64,000 nt of DNA from a virus. Shown here piece by piece: positions 15,241-22,160 of this stretch; position 1 is the stretch's first letter, and each line of letters opens with the position of its first letter. The notes beneath the pieces were generated by a model that was not told the origin of the DNA, ran no database searches, and saw only the letters and a list, made by a program, of their open reading frames with translations. The stretch spans positions 309,486-373,485 of IMG/VR virus record IMGVR_UViG_3300042558_004148, one strand, 5' to 3'. The position numbers and the translations under genes were made by a program.

Positions 15241-15300
15241 ATGGAATAGCAAGGTACGTAATACGTAAAGTGCATTTGCAAAAAGTTATTGGTTCGAATA

Positions 15301-15309
15301 GATATATAG
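15301..15309 (+). promoter_or_regulatory. GATATATAG-class promoter box of the endonuclease gene
   Basis: GATATATAG, 16 bases before the start of the endonuclease at 15326. It follows a tRNA-T-arm-like remnant (GGTTCGAATAG). Confidence 0.5.
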
Positions 15310-15325
15310 ATAAAAAATCTATTTT

Positions 15326-15985
15326 ATGCAAAGTTGTGAAAATTGTGGGAATGTACATAATGGTGAATTGGGTAGCGGGAGATTTTGCTCTCTAAAATGC
15401 TCTAGAGGATTTAGTACTAAATCTAAAAGATCGGAAATAAATTATAAGGTTTCGAAAACATTGACAGGAAAGGGAAACCCGCCAGAAATAAAAGAATGTG
15501 GCCACTGTAAAAATAAATTTGAAATTTCTTGGTCAAAACGTCTACAGACATGTTGTTCAAGAAAATGCGCCGCACAATTAAAATGGCTGGATGATGATTA
15601 TAGAAAAAATATAACGGAAGCTTCTTCAAAATCAGCTTATGAAAAACACAAAAATCCAGACATTAAGTTCGGGTGGAGAACAAGGTCAAAATTTGAGATG
15701 TCATATCCTGAAAGTATAGCAAAATCAATTCTTGATGAATATGGCATACAATATGAATATGAATATCCATTTCATCCATATTTTATAGATTTTGCAATCG
15801 TTGATCATAAAATTGCTATCGAGATAGACGGAAGACAGCATAATCAAAACGAGAGAATGTTAATAGATATTAAAAAAGATAAAAAATTGATGGAGAATGG
15901 ATGGAGAATATTTAGAATAAAGTTTCCAGAGGATAATATTAAAAATAGCATTAAAAATATATTGGCAGATATACCCTCCGCCTGA
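15326..15985 (+). CDS. Homing-type endonuclease with zinc-binding N-terminus and Vsr/DUF559-like nuclease domain
   Basis: 219 residues. Two CxxC...CxxxC zinc clusters lie at about residues 4-30 (CENCGNVH, FCSLKC) and 56-85 (CGHCKNKF, CCSRKC), probably for DNA binding. The C-terminal half (about 120-215) is a PD-(D/E)xK nuclease of the Vsr/EDxHD type: FIDFAIVDHKIAIEIDGRQH, then a Lys-rich DKKLMENGW helix and FRIKFPED. It is a free-standing homing-type gene in the middle of the tRNA array with its own late-class box. Its last codons overlap the 5' acceptor strand of the adjacent tRNA-like gene. Confidence 0.82.
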   Translation: MQSCENCGNVHNGELGSGRFCSLKCSRGFSTKSKRSEINYKVSKTLTGKGNPPEIKECGHCKNKFEISWSKRLQTCCSRKCAAQLKWLDDDYRKNITEASSKSAYEKHKNPDIKFGWRTRSKFEMSYPESIAKSILDEYGIQYEYEYPFHPYFIDFAIVDHKIAIEIDGRQHNQNERMLIDIKKDKKLMENGWRIFRIKFPEDNIKNSIKNILADIPSA

Positions 15986-16039
15986 TACGCGGTAGAAAGG
16001 TTAACTGGTTATATGTGGGTTCGAATCCCATTCTGCCAA
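15963..16039 (+). tRNA. Non-canonical tRNA-Ile-like gene (GAT anticodon-like loop)
   Basis: 77 bases with perfect acceptor TGGCAGA/TCTGCCA, T loop TTCGAAT, discriminator A, and an arm CCGC-CTGATAC-GCGG whose loop has the Ile anticodon GAT. No D arm fits between acceptor and anticodon arm. A D-loop-like AACTGGTTA lies after the anticodon arm instead. The gene is overlapped by the endonuclease stop codon. It may be damaged or rearranged by endonuclease invasion, or may fold atypically. Confidence 0.45.
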
Positions 16040-16072
16040 CATAAGATTTGTAAAAAATCGACAACTAAAAAT

Positions 16073-16146
16073 TCTCCTGTAGCTCAGTTGGTTAGAGCAT
16101 CTGACTGTTAATCAGAGGGTCACTGGTTCGAGTCCAGTCGGGAGAG
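16073..16146 (+). tRNA. tRNA-Asn (anticodon GTT), copy 1
   Basis: Acceptor TCTCCTG/CGGGAGA, anticodon arm TCTGA-CTGTTAA-TCAGA, discriminator G. Confidence 0.94.
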
Positions 16147-16152
16147 CAATAA

Positions 16153-16224
16153 GGATCTGTAGCTCAGTGGTAGAGCAGCGCACTGTTAATGCGCTGGTCG
16201 TAGGTTCGAATCCTACCGGGTCCT
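16153..16224 (+). tRNA. tRNA-Asn (anticodon GTT), copy 2
   Basis: Acceptor GGATCTG/CGGGTCC, anticodon arm GCGCA-CTGTTAA-TGCGC, discriminator T. Its body differs from copy 1. Confidence 0.92.
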
Positions 16225-16248
16225 CAAAAATAATATATTAACAATAAA

Positions 16249-16510
<262 letters not shown>

Positions 16511-16512
<2 letters not shown>

Positions 16513-16548
16513 TGTAGGTGCCTCAAGGGACTGCAGCCCTACTACACT
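16511..16548 (+). ncRNA. Nested two-stem RNA element
   Basis: AGTGTAG (16511-16517) pairs with CTACACT (16542-16548), 7 bp. The inner hairpin is AGGG-ACTGCAG-CCCT. It sits in the spacer between the two Gly tRNAs. Confidence 0.45.
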
Positions 16549-16552
16549 CTAT

Positions 16553-16624
16553 GCAGGTATCGTATAACGGCTATTACTCCAGACTTCCAATCTGGAGATT
16601 GGGGTTCGATTCCCCATACCTGCT
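16553..16624 (+). tRNA. tRNA-Gly (anticodon TCC)
   Basis: Acceptor GCAGGTA/TACCTGC, anticodon arm CCAGA-CTTCCAA-TCTGG, T loop TTCGATT, discriminator T. Confidence 0.93.
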
Positions 16625-16644
16625 CAGAATGTGGAACCACATCG

Positions 16645-16682
16645 ATCCCGTAATGCCACGGCTTGTGCACAAGTAACGGGAT
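16645..16682 (+). ncRNA. Nested two-stem RNA element
   Basis: ATCCCGT (16645-16651) pairs with ACGGGAT (16676-16682), 7 bp. The inner hairpin is CTTG-TGCA-CAAG. Same length (38 bases) and plan as the element at 16511, but a different sequence. Confidence 0.45.
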
Positions 16683-16686
16683 GCAT

Positions 16687-16760
16687 GGCGAGATAGCTCA
16701 GATGGTTAGAGCGCGGGAGTCATAACCCCGAGGCCGTAGGTTCGATTCCTACTCTCGCTA
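16687..16760 (+). tRNA. tRNA-Met, elongator type (anticodon CAT)
   Basis: Acceptor GGCGAGA/TCTCGCT, D loop AGATGGTTA, anticodon loop GTCATAA with one mismatch at the base of the loop, T arm GTAGG/CCTAC. Elongator-like rather than initiator. Confidence 0.88.
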
Positions 16761-16820
16761 CTAAAAAATAAATTAATATGAAAAAGAAATTCGACGCTCA
16801 TTAGGTTTAATAACCTAAAA

Positions 16821-17018
16821 ATGAGTAAAATGAGTAAAAACACAAACAGAGCAAAATTGAATAAGGCAACTTGTTCTAGAGACTACCGATTAATTTGGTT
16901 AAAATGGGAATTTCCTATGTATTGGGATGAAGGATTAAATTTTAAAAAAGGTCATCCCTCAATAAAATATAGAAGTTATAAAACATGGAAACATAGCAGA
17001 AAAACCAGATGGAAATAA
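16821..17018 (+). CDS. Small, very basic protein
   Basis: 65 residues with many Lys, Arg, Trp and Tyr (RLIWLKWEFPMYW, YRSYKTWKHSRKTRWK). A hairpin (CTCATT/AATGAG with inner AGGTT/AACCT) covers the start region and could mask it. A nucleic-acid-binding role is possible from the charge. Family not recognised. Confidence 0.55.
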   Translation: MSKMSKNTNRAKLNKATCSRDYRLIWLKWEFPMYWDEGLNFKKGHPSIKYRSYKTWKHSRKTRWK

Positions 17019-17075
17019 TTATCTTATTATTTTTTAATCCCGTAGTATTTTATTAATCTTGTAAAAAATAAAAAG

Positions 17076-17597
17076 ATGAAAACAAAATTCTATGAACTGT
17101 CACAAAACAACAGCGGAGGATCATTCGTAGTTGATGATAAACTTTGTCACCGACTTTTCATTGAGGCTGAATCTGAGGAAGAAGCAATCAATATAGCGGA
17201 AGATCTTGGGTGCTATTGGGATGGTGTAGATGAAGGTTCGGATTGTCCGTGTTGCGGAGATAGATGGTACAGATCCGGGAATTTAGTAGATCTAGAAAAT
17301 ATCAACTCCAAATGGGGAGGTTACGAGATCTCCGAATGGTTGACAGATCCCAAGGGTGCAAATGGCGATGATGCTATCAAGAAAATCAAAGCAGAATATG
17401 GTAAATCTGTATGGCTTACAGAACCTATTATAGAAAAAAAATACGGATCTGATAGAATCATAGGTAAAATCAGGCTCGATTCAATAGAGCAATATGCACA
17501 GATTATGGCCAATCTTTATGGATGGACTAAACCTGACTGTCGTATTTTCTATAAAGACGGTAGAATTAAAAACGTATACTCAAAGAAGCTGAAATAA
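17076..17597 (+). CDS. Conserved phage protein with CPCC zinc-like motif
   Basis: 173 residues. It starts FYELSQNNSGGSFVVDD, then LCHRLFIEAESEEEAINIAE and DCPCCGDRWY at about residues 55-65. I have seen this N-terminal pattern in proteins of many T4-like and other large phages. No function is known. The CxxC pair suggests a small zinc or redox site. Its 3' end forms a perfect 8-bp hairpin just before tRNA-Val. Confidence 0.68.
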   Translation: MKTKFYELSQNNSGGSFVVDDKLCHRLFIEAESEEEAINIAEDLGCYWDGVDEGSDCPCCGDRWYRSGNLVDLENINSKWGGYEISEWLTDPKGANGDDAIKKIKAEYGKSVWLTEPIIEKKYGSDRIIGKIRLDSIEQYAQIMANLYGWTKPDCRIFYKDGRIKNVYSKKLK

Positions 17598-17608
17598 AAA
17601 TCAGCTTC
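17585..17608 (+). other. Hairpin at gene end, before tRNA-Val
   Basis: GAAGCTGA pairs with TCAGCTTC over an 8-base A-rich loop and overlaps the stop codon. There is no U-tract after it, so it is more likely a processing or stability element than a terminator. Confidence 0.45.
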
Positions 17609-17613
17609 TCTAC

Positions 17614-17688
17614 AGTCCCTTAGCTCAGTTGGTTTAGAGCGATTGTTTTACACACAATAGGTCGTCGGTTCGATTCCGGCAGGGACTA
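17614..17688 (+). tRNA. tRNA-Val (anticodon TAC)
   Basis: Acceptor AGTCCCT/AGGGACT, anticodon arm ATTGT-TTTACAC-ACAAT, T loop TTCGATT, discriminator A. Confidence 0.94.
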
Positions 17689-17691
17689 CAA

Positions 17692-17884
17692 AAGATCCAA
17701 TTAGTCCGAAAGGATAAAAAAGGAGGAATAAGATGAACAGACAAAAGTCATCTCCAAAGAGTAGAATTAAGCCGGTGTGAGCGCACGCGGAGGCATCCGA
17801 GGGAGGGTATGGAAACCTTCAGCTAGAAATTCAAGGGTATGGAATCAAGGTGTTAGTAGCGGTCTAAAGTCTGAATTGGATCTT
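17692..17884 (+). ncRNA. Structured ~190-base RNA closed by an 11-bp stem
   Basis: AAGATCCAATT (17692-17702) pairs perfectly with AATTGGATCTT (17874-17884). Inside are TCC-GAAA-GGA, AGATGA/TCATCT with an 11-base loop, a CCG-GTG/CAC-G-CGG hairpin, and a repeated GGGTATGGAA (about 17806 and 17835). It has no ORF of note and is not tRNA-like. It may be a stable small RNA of the tRNA transcript or an insertion held together by its ends. Confidence 0.5.
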
Positions 17885-17890
17885 ATATAA

Positions 17891-17974
17891 GGGAATGCGC
17901 CAGAGTTGGAGAGTTGGGACGGACTGTAAATCCGTTGGCTTGCGCCTGAGTAGGTTCGAATCCTACCATTCCCA
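17891..17974 (+). tRNA. tRNA-Tyr (anticodon GTA), copy 1
   Basis: Class II tRNA with acceptor GGGAATG/CATTCCC, anticodon loop CTGTAAA, long extra arm, discriminator A. The following CCA (17975-17977) is encoded, unlike most others here. Confidence 0.92.
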
Positions 17975-17989
17975 CCAATAAAAAAATAA

Positions 17990-18205
17990 ATGGTTATGGA
18001 ATTAAATGAAATTAAAAAATCACTGTATAAGGAAAATCCACATGCAGTTTTGAGGATGATTAGAAAGAGTGTTGCTTATTATTCTGCGCATTTAGTTTCG
18101 AATGACTCCATTGTGCAATTTCAAGTTCCTATTGAAGACATGGGTGATGCTGATTTCTTATCATCGATGGACTCGAAACTTTTAATCCGCTGGATAACTA
18201 TATAA
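17990..18205 (+). CDS. Small hypothetical protein
   Basis: 71 residues (or 69 from the second ATG), helical N-terminal half (NEIKKSLYKENPHAVLRMIRK) and a short C-terminal strand. Lies between the two Tyr tRNAs. Not recognised. Confidence 0.5.
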   Translation: MVMELNEIKKSLYKENPHAVLRMIRKSVAYYSAHLVSNDSIVQFQVPIEDMGDADFLSSMDSKLLIRWITI

Positions 18206-18225
18206 TATCGAAACATCCCTTAATC

Positions 18226-18308
18226 GGGTCAGTTGAGCAACTGGTTGGCTCGCCGGACTGTAAATCCGGTCCCTTCGGGGCGTGTAGGTTCGAATCCTAC
18301 CTGGCCCA
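18226..18308 (+). tRNA. tRNA-Tyr (anticodon GTA), copy 2
   Basis: Acceptor GGGTCAG/CTGGCCC, anticodon arm CCGGA-CTGTAAA-TCCGG, extra arm CCC-TTCG-GGG, discriminator A. Confidence 0.93.
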
Positions 18309-18323
18309 CTAAATTTTTTAAAA

Positions 18324-18716
18324 ATGAACAAAGAAAGATTATCAAAATTAGCGGGTGATTTATTAGATATCCCATCAAGAATTTCTGAAATTCAAGGAAG
18401 AATCCTTGATCATAACGAGGAGATTCAAACAACGAACAATGAGATTTCTCAGATCGAGGCAACAATAAAAAGCGAGATTGGCGCTCAGTTGGACGATAAT
18501 GGGAAGAAACTTTACACTAATGCAGAATCAAGAGAAGCTGCTTTCGTCGAGATTTCAAATTCCAATCAGGAATTAGTTTCTAAAAGAAATAGATTAAGTT
18601 CTTTACAGGGATATGTTTCTATCGAAAGAATAAAAATGGAATCTCTAAGTAATGAACAAAGAAATATTAGAGCAGTTCTATATTTCTTCGGAGGTAGCTT
18701 CGAGGATGTAGTATAA
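18324..18716 (+). CDS. Coiled-coil hypothetical protein
   Basis: 130 residues, almost entirely heptad-like helix, with a central turn LDDNGKKLYTNAESREAAF. Small phage proteins with this turn between two helices are common, but I know no function for them. It begins 15 bases after tRNA-Tyr and ends just before the interrupted tRNA-like gene. Confidence 0.6.
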   Translation: MNKERLSKLAGDLLDIPSRISEIQGRILDHNEEIQTTNNEISQIEATIKSEIGAQLDDNGKKLYTNAESREAAFVEISNSNQELVSKRNRLSSLQGYVSIERIKMESLSNEQRNIRAVLYFFGGSFEDVV

Positions 18717-18721
18717 TAAAT

Positions 18722-18847
18722 GGGTAACCTTCCGGGGTGGGAACCGGAGCCAACGCGTAATTTTGGCGTCATCCATGACTAAGGTTAATAAGGAAACAGC
18801 AAGACTCGAGTAATTGCAAATCCAGGGTTCGATTCCCCTGTTACCCA
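18722..18847 (+). tRNA. Non-canonical tRNA-like gene with large insertions
   Basis: The ends fit a tRNA: acceptor GGGTAAC/GTTACCC, D-like arm TCCG/CGGA, T arm CAGGG/CCCTG but with an 8-base loop, discriminator A. The middle is far too long. An arm GCCAA/TTGGC has a 9-base loop with CGT, and then about 54 extra bases form GTCAT/ATGAC and GCAA/TTGC hairpins. It is not a normal functional tRNA as written. Confidence 0.4.
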
Positions 18848-18879
18848 CAAAAATAATGAAGATTAATAATTAAAAGATT

Positions 18880-19338
18880 ATGACAATTAGAGAACAGATA
18901 AATGCAGATTTCGTAACTGCAATGAAAGCAAAGGACGAAAATGCTAAAATGGCTTTAAATAGCATCAAGGCTTCTATTACTAATTCAGAAAAGGCAAGTC
19001 CAACATGGATTGCAACTGACGATGAGGTAATTAAAATTGTCAGCAAAGGAATCAAACAACGTGAGGAATCTATTAAAATGTATGATTTGGCAAATAGACC
19101 AGAATTGGTTACTAAAGAACAGGATGAAATTAGTATTCTGAAAAAATACATGCCTGCTCAGATGAGTGAACAAGAGATTGCGGATGCCTTGACAGTAATC
19201 ATGCAAGGTTTTGCTGGAGTAATTACAAATTCTCAAGCACTTGTTGGTAAAACTATTGGAGAATTCAATAAACAATACCAAGGTCGTGCAGATATCGGAA
19301 CAGTTAAAATGCTAGTTAATTCATTAGTTGAATGTTAA
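18880..19338 (+). CDS. GatB/YqeY domain protein
   Basis: 152 residues, the full length of free-standing YqeY. FVTAMKAKDENAKMALNSIKASI, the KGIKQREESIKMY helix, LKKYMPAQMSEQEIADAL and a C-terminal helical tail with a K-T-IGEFN turn match the family. YqeY is homologous to the tail domain of the GatB subunit of tRNA-dependent amidotransferase, which contacts tRNA. In a tRNA array this suggests the phage brings a tRNA-binding helper. The biochemical role of YqeY itself is not established. Confidence 0.85.
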   Translation: MTIREQINADFVTAMKAKDENAKMALNSIKASITNSEKASPTWIATDDEVIKIVSKGIKQREESIKMYDLANRPELVTKEQDEISILKKYMPAQMSEQEIADALTVIMQGFAGVITNSQALVGKTIGEFNKQYQGRADIGTVKMLVNSLVEC

Positions 19339-19359
19339 TTAGTTAATTTTTGCTAAATA

Positions 19360-19392
19360 ATTTTTTTACCCCGTATCTATGTGATACATTTG
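19360..19392 (+). promoter_or_regulatory. N15-TTTG class promoter
   Basis: ATTTTTTTACCCCG, 15 bases, TTTG, with -7 octamer TACATTTG. Drives the gene at 19435 and perhaps the unusual tRNA-like genes beyond it. Confidence 0.72.
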
Positions 19393-19434
19393 CAGAAATA
19401 ATAAAAATATAGTTAATCTTTAAAGATAATAAAT

Positions 19435-20352
19435 ATGAGAAGAAATTCATTAGAATCAAAGGGTCTTTCAATGTCACAGGCTCAGTCAGTATCAAATCTT
19501 TGTAACCAAAGAGCTAGAGACATCAACTTTAAATTAGCTGATATAAATAATATCAGCAAATCGATCACTGTCGATGGAATGGAATATCATGAAGTTGAGG
19601 CTAAACCAATCCCGGTGAATGTTAATGAGCTTCTTGATCAAAAGTCTAAGCTGCATGCAACCCAATCATTTCTTATGGAGAATATCAAAGCCAAGGAGGA
19701 AATGCTAAACGATGTCAAATGGGATGAATTTGAATTCGATAGGGACCAGCCTGTTAAGGGAGAATTAAAATCAATCAAGAAGTTAAACGAGGTTGATGAA
19801 AAATGGGGATGGGAACAGTTATCGACTGCCGAATATAATGAATATTTGGAGGCTGAAGCATATGCTTCCCATGTTGGTCAATTCATCCACAAAGGTGGTA
19901 AATTAGATCAATTAAGAAGTGAGCTTCCGAATATTAAGAAATTGGAATGGATGGAAATCGAGGCTGGAAAAAAGACTCCGGTTAAGGTTGAGATTCATCA
20001 CACAAGTGATGATCTTTTAAAAATCCATGAAGATCTTGCTTCTACCCACAGAAAGCATGAACAAAGGGTTAACTACTTTAAAGCAAAAATAAAGAACCTT
20101 GTTACTTCGGAAAATGCAAGGATTGCTAAAGAAAATGCAGTTGCTCAGGCTGGAATAAAAGAACACAACGATAATGTTCTTGATGCTTATAATAAAGCAA
20201 TGGAAGAATACAGATCTAGCTATAGAGAAGCTTCGGATTTATTCGAAGAAAAAAGACAAAAAGAGATCGCTCGAATCTCAGCTCTAAGAATTGAGGTTGA
20301 TCCAAGATTTAAAGAAACAATTGATATGTTTCTATCTGAGGTTTCAGAATAA
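19435..20352 (+). CDS. Coiled-coil hypothetical protein
   Basis: 305 residues, soluble, charged and largely helical, with long heptad stretches at about 55-85 and 195-290 (EEYRSSYREASDLFEEKRQKEI). The N-terminus SMSQAQSVSNLCNQRARDI is distinctive but I cannot assign it. It has its own N15-TTTG promoter inside the tRNA array. Confidence 0.6.
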   Translation: MRRNSLESKGLSMSQAQSVSNLCNQRARDINFKLADINNISKSITVDGMEYHEVEAKPIPVNVNELLDQKSKLHATQSFLMENIKAKEEMLNDVKWDEFEFDRDQPVKGELKSIKKLNEVDEKWGWEQLSTAEYNEYLEAEAYASHVGQFIHKGGKLDQLRSELPNIKKLEWMEIEAGKKTPVKVEIHHTSDDLLKIHEDLASTHRKHEQRVNYFKAKIKNLVTSENARIAKENAVAQAGIKEHNDNVLDAYNKAMEEYRSSYREASDLFEEKRQKEIARISALRIEVDPRFKETIDMFLSEVSE

Positions 20353-20716
20353 TTAAAAGTGGGGTTGGTTATGGATAGTCAGGAGACGATTCCATAACCA
20401 TTTGATTGAAGGTGGTAATGTTTTATATAAAATCTTATCGATGATAGTTATAAACTAATTTAAGTGTTTCTACGGAAACAGATAAAACAGCAACCGCTTC
20501 CTTTACAAAAACAAAAAAAACTGAGATAGAACTCAATTGTTAAACAAGTTACTGAAATCTCATAGAGAAAGAGGAATCTTTACCACTAGACAGATAATTG
20601 GTTAGCAAAAAGAGACTTGGTTTTTGACTTTGCCTTTGTAGTAAAGGAAGGTCTTTGACGTTGGCATTGTCGTTAGCATAGTCTATACACTTTATCATTT
20701 TCATAACCCATAATAT
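20353..20716 (+). other. Gene-free 360-base stretch with hairpins
   Basis: No convincing ORF on either strand. It holds a nested hairpin at 20367-20399 (GGTTATGGA/TCCATAACC, inner GTC/GAC), a GTTTC/GGAAAC hairpin near 20465, and a longer TGAGAT/ATCTCA structure at about 20522-20563. It is probably transcribed with the upstream gene into the following tRNA-like sequences. Confidence 0.4.
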
Positions 20717-20786
20717 TACCAGTTGGCGTATTGGCATACGCACCCGATCGTAAGGGAGATATTAGGTTCGATTCCTATGCTGGTAG
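20717..20786 (+). tRNA. tRNA-Thr-like gene with shortened anticodon arm
   Basis: Acceptor TACCAGT/GCTGGTA, D arm GCGT/ACGC, T loop TTCGATT and discriminator G are good. The anticodon arm is CCC-GATCGTAA-GGG: only 3 bp with an 8-base loop holding CGT, where a normal tRNA-Thr would have a 5-bp stem and 7-base loop. Looks like a tRNA-Thr(CGT) that lost a few bases. Confidence 0.5.
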
Positions 20787-20979
20787 CAAATAGAGTTTGT
20801 CGGTCCGTGATGATGATTAATTCTTTTATGGATGCAGTAGGAGTAAACGTGTTGTTGGCGTAAACCACATTGCTATAAACCACATTAGTAGACCTGTAGA
20901 TGGTGATAATTAATTATCCCGTAGGGTTATAATAATAAATCAATCCATAGTGAATACAGCGTCGGCAAGCTCCATTTAT

Positions 20980-21094
20980 GTTACTGTAGCTTAGCGGAAG
21001 AGCAGTCTCCCTGTAACCGTGCGTAGGGTTCGATTCCCTTTCAGATTGGATGCGAGACGTGGGATTGGCATAGGTTCGAATCCTATCAGTAACT
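20980..21094 (+). tRNA. Interrupted tRNA-Thr-like gene (about 37-base insert in the anticodon arm)
   Basis: Acceptor GTTACTG/CAGTAAC, D arm GCTT/GAGC, discriminator T and T arm ATAGG/CCTAT are all intact. GTCTC (after the D arm) pairs with GAGAC far downstream. Between them is CCTGTAA plus about 37 bases that include a second complete T-arm-like hairpin (TAGGG-TTCGATT-CCCTT). Either an intron-like insertion or a fusion of two tRNA genes. Confidence 0.5.
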
Positions 21095-21099
21095 CAAAA

Positions 21100-21298
21100 G
21101 TGTTGTTAGCTCAATTTGGTCAGAGCTTCCGATGGGTAGATATTAAGAAGATTCTAGACACTATCTTAAAAAGGGCCACAGGGACACGGAGTGCTAGGTG
21201 ATATGCGTAATGAAATTAATTACTTCATGTAACAGGTCATAGGGTCCGTAAACGGTACATAAGGCCGTTGGGTATAGGTTCGAATCCTGTACAACACA
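21100..21298 (+). tRNA. Interrupted tRNA-like gene with >100-base insert
   Basis: Perfect acceptor GTGTTGT/ACAACAC, perfect D arm GCTC/GAGC with AATTTGGTCA loop, T arm ATAGG/CCTGT and discriminator A, but 199 bases end to end. The insert has hairpins AGATA/TATCT and ATGAA/TTCAT. Close to the T arm is AACGG-TACATAAGG-CCGTT, which could be the anticodon arm. No ORF fills the insert. Confidence 0.5.
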
Positions 21299-21415
21299 CG
21301 ATGTGGCGTTGACCTGTCTGCTGCCACAATGGATAAGAGGAATAGCTTTTAGGAAGTAGATCCAATTTGATGCGCAAAAAAGTGGAGGGTGACGAACGGG
21401 GAGAGACTCGTCCAT

Positions 21416-21487
21416 AGTTCCATAGTTTAACGGATAGAATTTCCCACTACGGATGGGAAGATGAGGGTTCGAATCCTTCTGGGACTA
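21416..21487 (+). tRNA. tRNA-Arg (anticodon ACG)
   Basis: Acceptor AGTTCCA/TGGGACT, anticodon arm TCCCA-CTACGGA-TGGGA, T loop TTCGAAT, discriminator A. A34 would need conversion to inosine by host TadA. The 117 bases before it (21299-21415) show no gene. Confidence 0.93.
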
Positions 21488-21523
21488 CTAATTATCGAAT
21501 AATATTTAGAAAATAATAGAAAA

Positions 21524-21557
21524 TATTTTTTTTATCCGAAACTTTTCCCTATTTTTG
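21524..21557 (+). promoter_or_regulatory. N15-TTTG class promoter of leader 2 / tRNA block 2
   Basis: TTTTTTTTATCCG, 15 bases, TTTG, with -7 octamer TATTTTTG. Confidence 0.75.
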
Positions 21558-21579
21558 CATAGAAATTAAAAGGGAGAAA

Positions 21580-21588
21580 GATATATAA
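21580..21588 (+). promoter_or_regulatory. GATATATA-class box, second promoter of leader 2
   Basis: GATATATAA, 18 bases before the leader ATG, in the same tandem arrangement as at leader 1. Confidence 0.4.
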
Positions 21589-21606
21589 ATCTCAAAATAA
21601 CATAAA

Positions 21607-21708
21607 ATGAAACAAGTACAATACACATTATCGTCACTGCATTTAGATACAACAAGTACATCTTGTGAGTTATCACTGTGCGTTGAAAAGGAGAAGGTAT
21701 TGGTATAA
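21607..21708 (+). CDS. Leader peptide 2 of a tRNA-block attenuator
   Basis: 33 residues (MKQVQYTLSSLHLDT start). Residues 7-25 are almost only T, L, S, H and C. In total L 6, S 5, T 4, C 2, H 1, which is 18 of 33. The tRNA block that follows encodes Ser, Ser, Thr, Cys, His, Leu, Leu, Ser: exactly these five amino acids. Ser codons include TCG, TCA, TCT and AGT and Leu codons TTA, TTG and CTG, sampling different tRNAs. The terminator starts 20 bases after the stop. AGGAGA at 21689-21694 (codons 28-30) is perfectly complementary to TCTCCT in the terminator 5' arm (21735-21740). I infer a leader peptide for attenuation. Confidence 0.72.
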   Translation: MKQVQYTLSSLHLDTTSTSCELSLCVEKEKVLV

Positions 21709-21728
21709 GTATATAAAAACTTAAATCT

Positions 21729-21762
21729 AAAAGGTCTCCTCTAAAAAGGAGACCTTTTTTAT
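21729..21762 (+). terminator. Attenuator terminator before tRNA block 2
   Basis: AAAAGGTCTCCT pairs with AGGAGACCTTTT across CTAAAA, then T run. It has to be read through to express the Ser/Thr/Cys/His/Leu tRNAs from the upstream promoters. Confidence 0.9.
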
Positions 21763-21769
21763 TTTACGA

Positions 21770-21781
21770 GATCTTTGACAT
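21770..21781 (+). promoter_or_regulatory. boxA-like antitermination motif
   Basis: GATCTTTGACAT just after the attenuator terminator and before tRNA-Ser. Compare 15228 and 23846. Confidence 0.35.
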
Positions 21782-21797
21782 ATTGGAAGCCAAAAAA

Positions 21798-21881
21798 GGA
21801 GGAGTAATTAAGCTGGCGCTTGACCTAGTCTTGAAAACTAGCGGTACCCTCGGGTATGGGGATCGATACCTCACTCCTCCG
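21798..21881 (+). tRNA. tRNA-Ser (anticodon TGA), copy 1
   Basis: Class II, acceptor GGAGGAG/CTCCTCC, anticodon arm CTAGT-CTTGAAA-ACTAG, extra arm, discriminator G. The T loop ATCGATA lacks T54, as in tRNA-Gly(GCC). Confidence 0.9.
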
Positions 21882-21890
21882 CAAATGAAT

Positions 21891-21977
21891 GGAAAGTTGT
21901 CCGAGTGGCTTAAGGAGCACGCTTGGAAAGCGTGTGCATCCGAAAGGGTGCCATAGGTTCGAATCCTATACTTTCCG
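21891..21977 (+). tRNA. tRNA-Ser (anticodon GGA)
   Basis: Class II, acceptor GGAAAGT/ACTTTCC, anticodon arm CACGC-TTGGAAA-GCGTG, long extra arm, discriminator G. Confidence 0.94.
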
Positions 21978-21982
21978 CACAT

Positions 21983-22055
21983 TCCTCCGTGGCTCAATTG
22001 GTAGAGCAGCTGATTTGTAATCAGCAGGTTGCAGGTTCGATCCCTGTCGGAGGAT
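21983..22055 (+). tRNA. tRNA-Thr (anticodon TGT)
   Basis: Acceptor TCCTCCG/CGGAGGA, anticodon arm GCTGA-TTTGTAA-TCAGC, discriminator T. This is the canonical Thr tRNA of the array. Confidence 0.94.
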
Positions 22056-22070
22056 CTAATAAATAAAAAT

Positions 22071-22142
22071 GGCACTGTGGTCGATTGGCTCAGGCGTCCG
22101 CCTGCAAAGCGGAAGAGATAGGTTCGATTCCTATTGGTGCCT
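22071..22142 (+). tRNA. tRNA-Cys (anticodon GCA)
   Basis: Acceptor GGCACTG/TGGTGCC, anticodon arm TCCGC-CTGCAAA-GCGGA, discriminator T. Confidence 0.92.
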
Positions 22143-22160
22143 CTAATTAATAACTTGCTT

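Noticed and set aside
14833-15358. Minus-strand ORFs of 63 and 70 codons over the tRNA cluster
   Set aside because: They translate antisense tRNA sequence (phrases like QDSNLRAPASKAG are typical tRNA artefacts).
17692-17884. Group I intron between tRNA-Val and tRNA-Tyr
   Set aside because: Both flanking tRNAs are complete, so nothing is interrupted, and I could not find a group I core.
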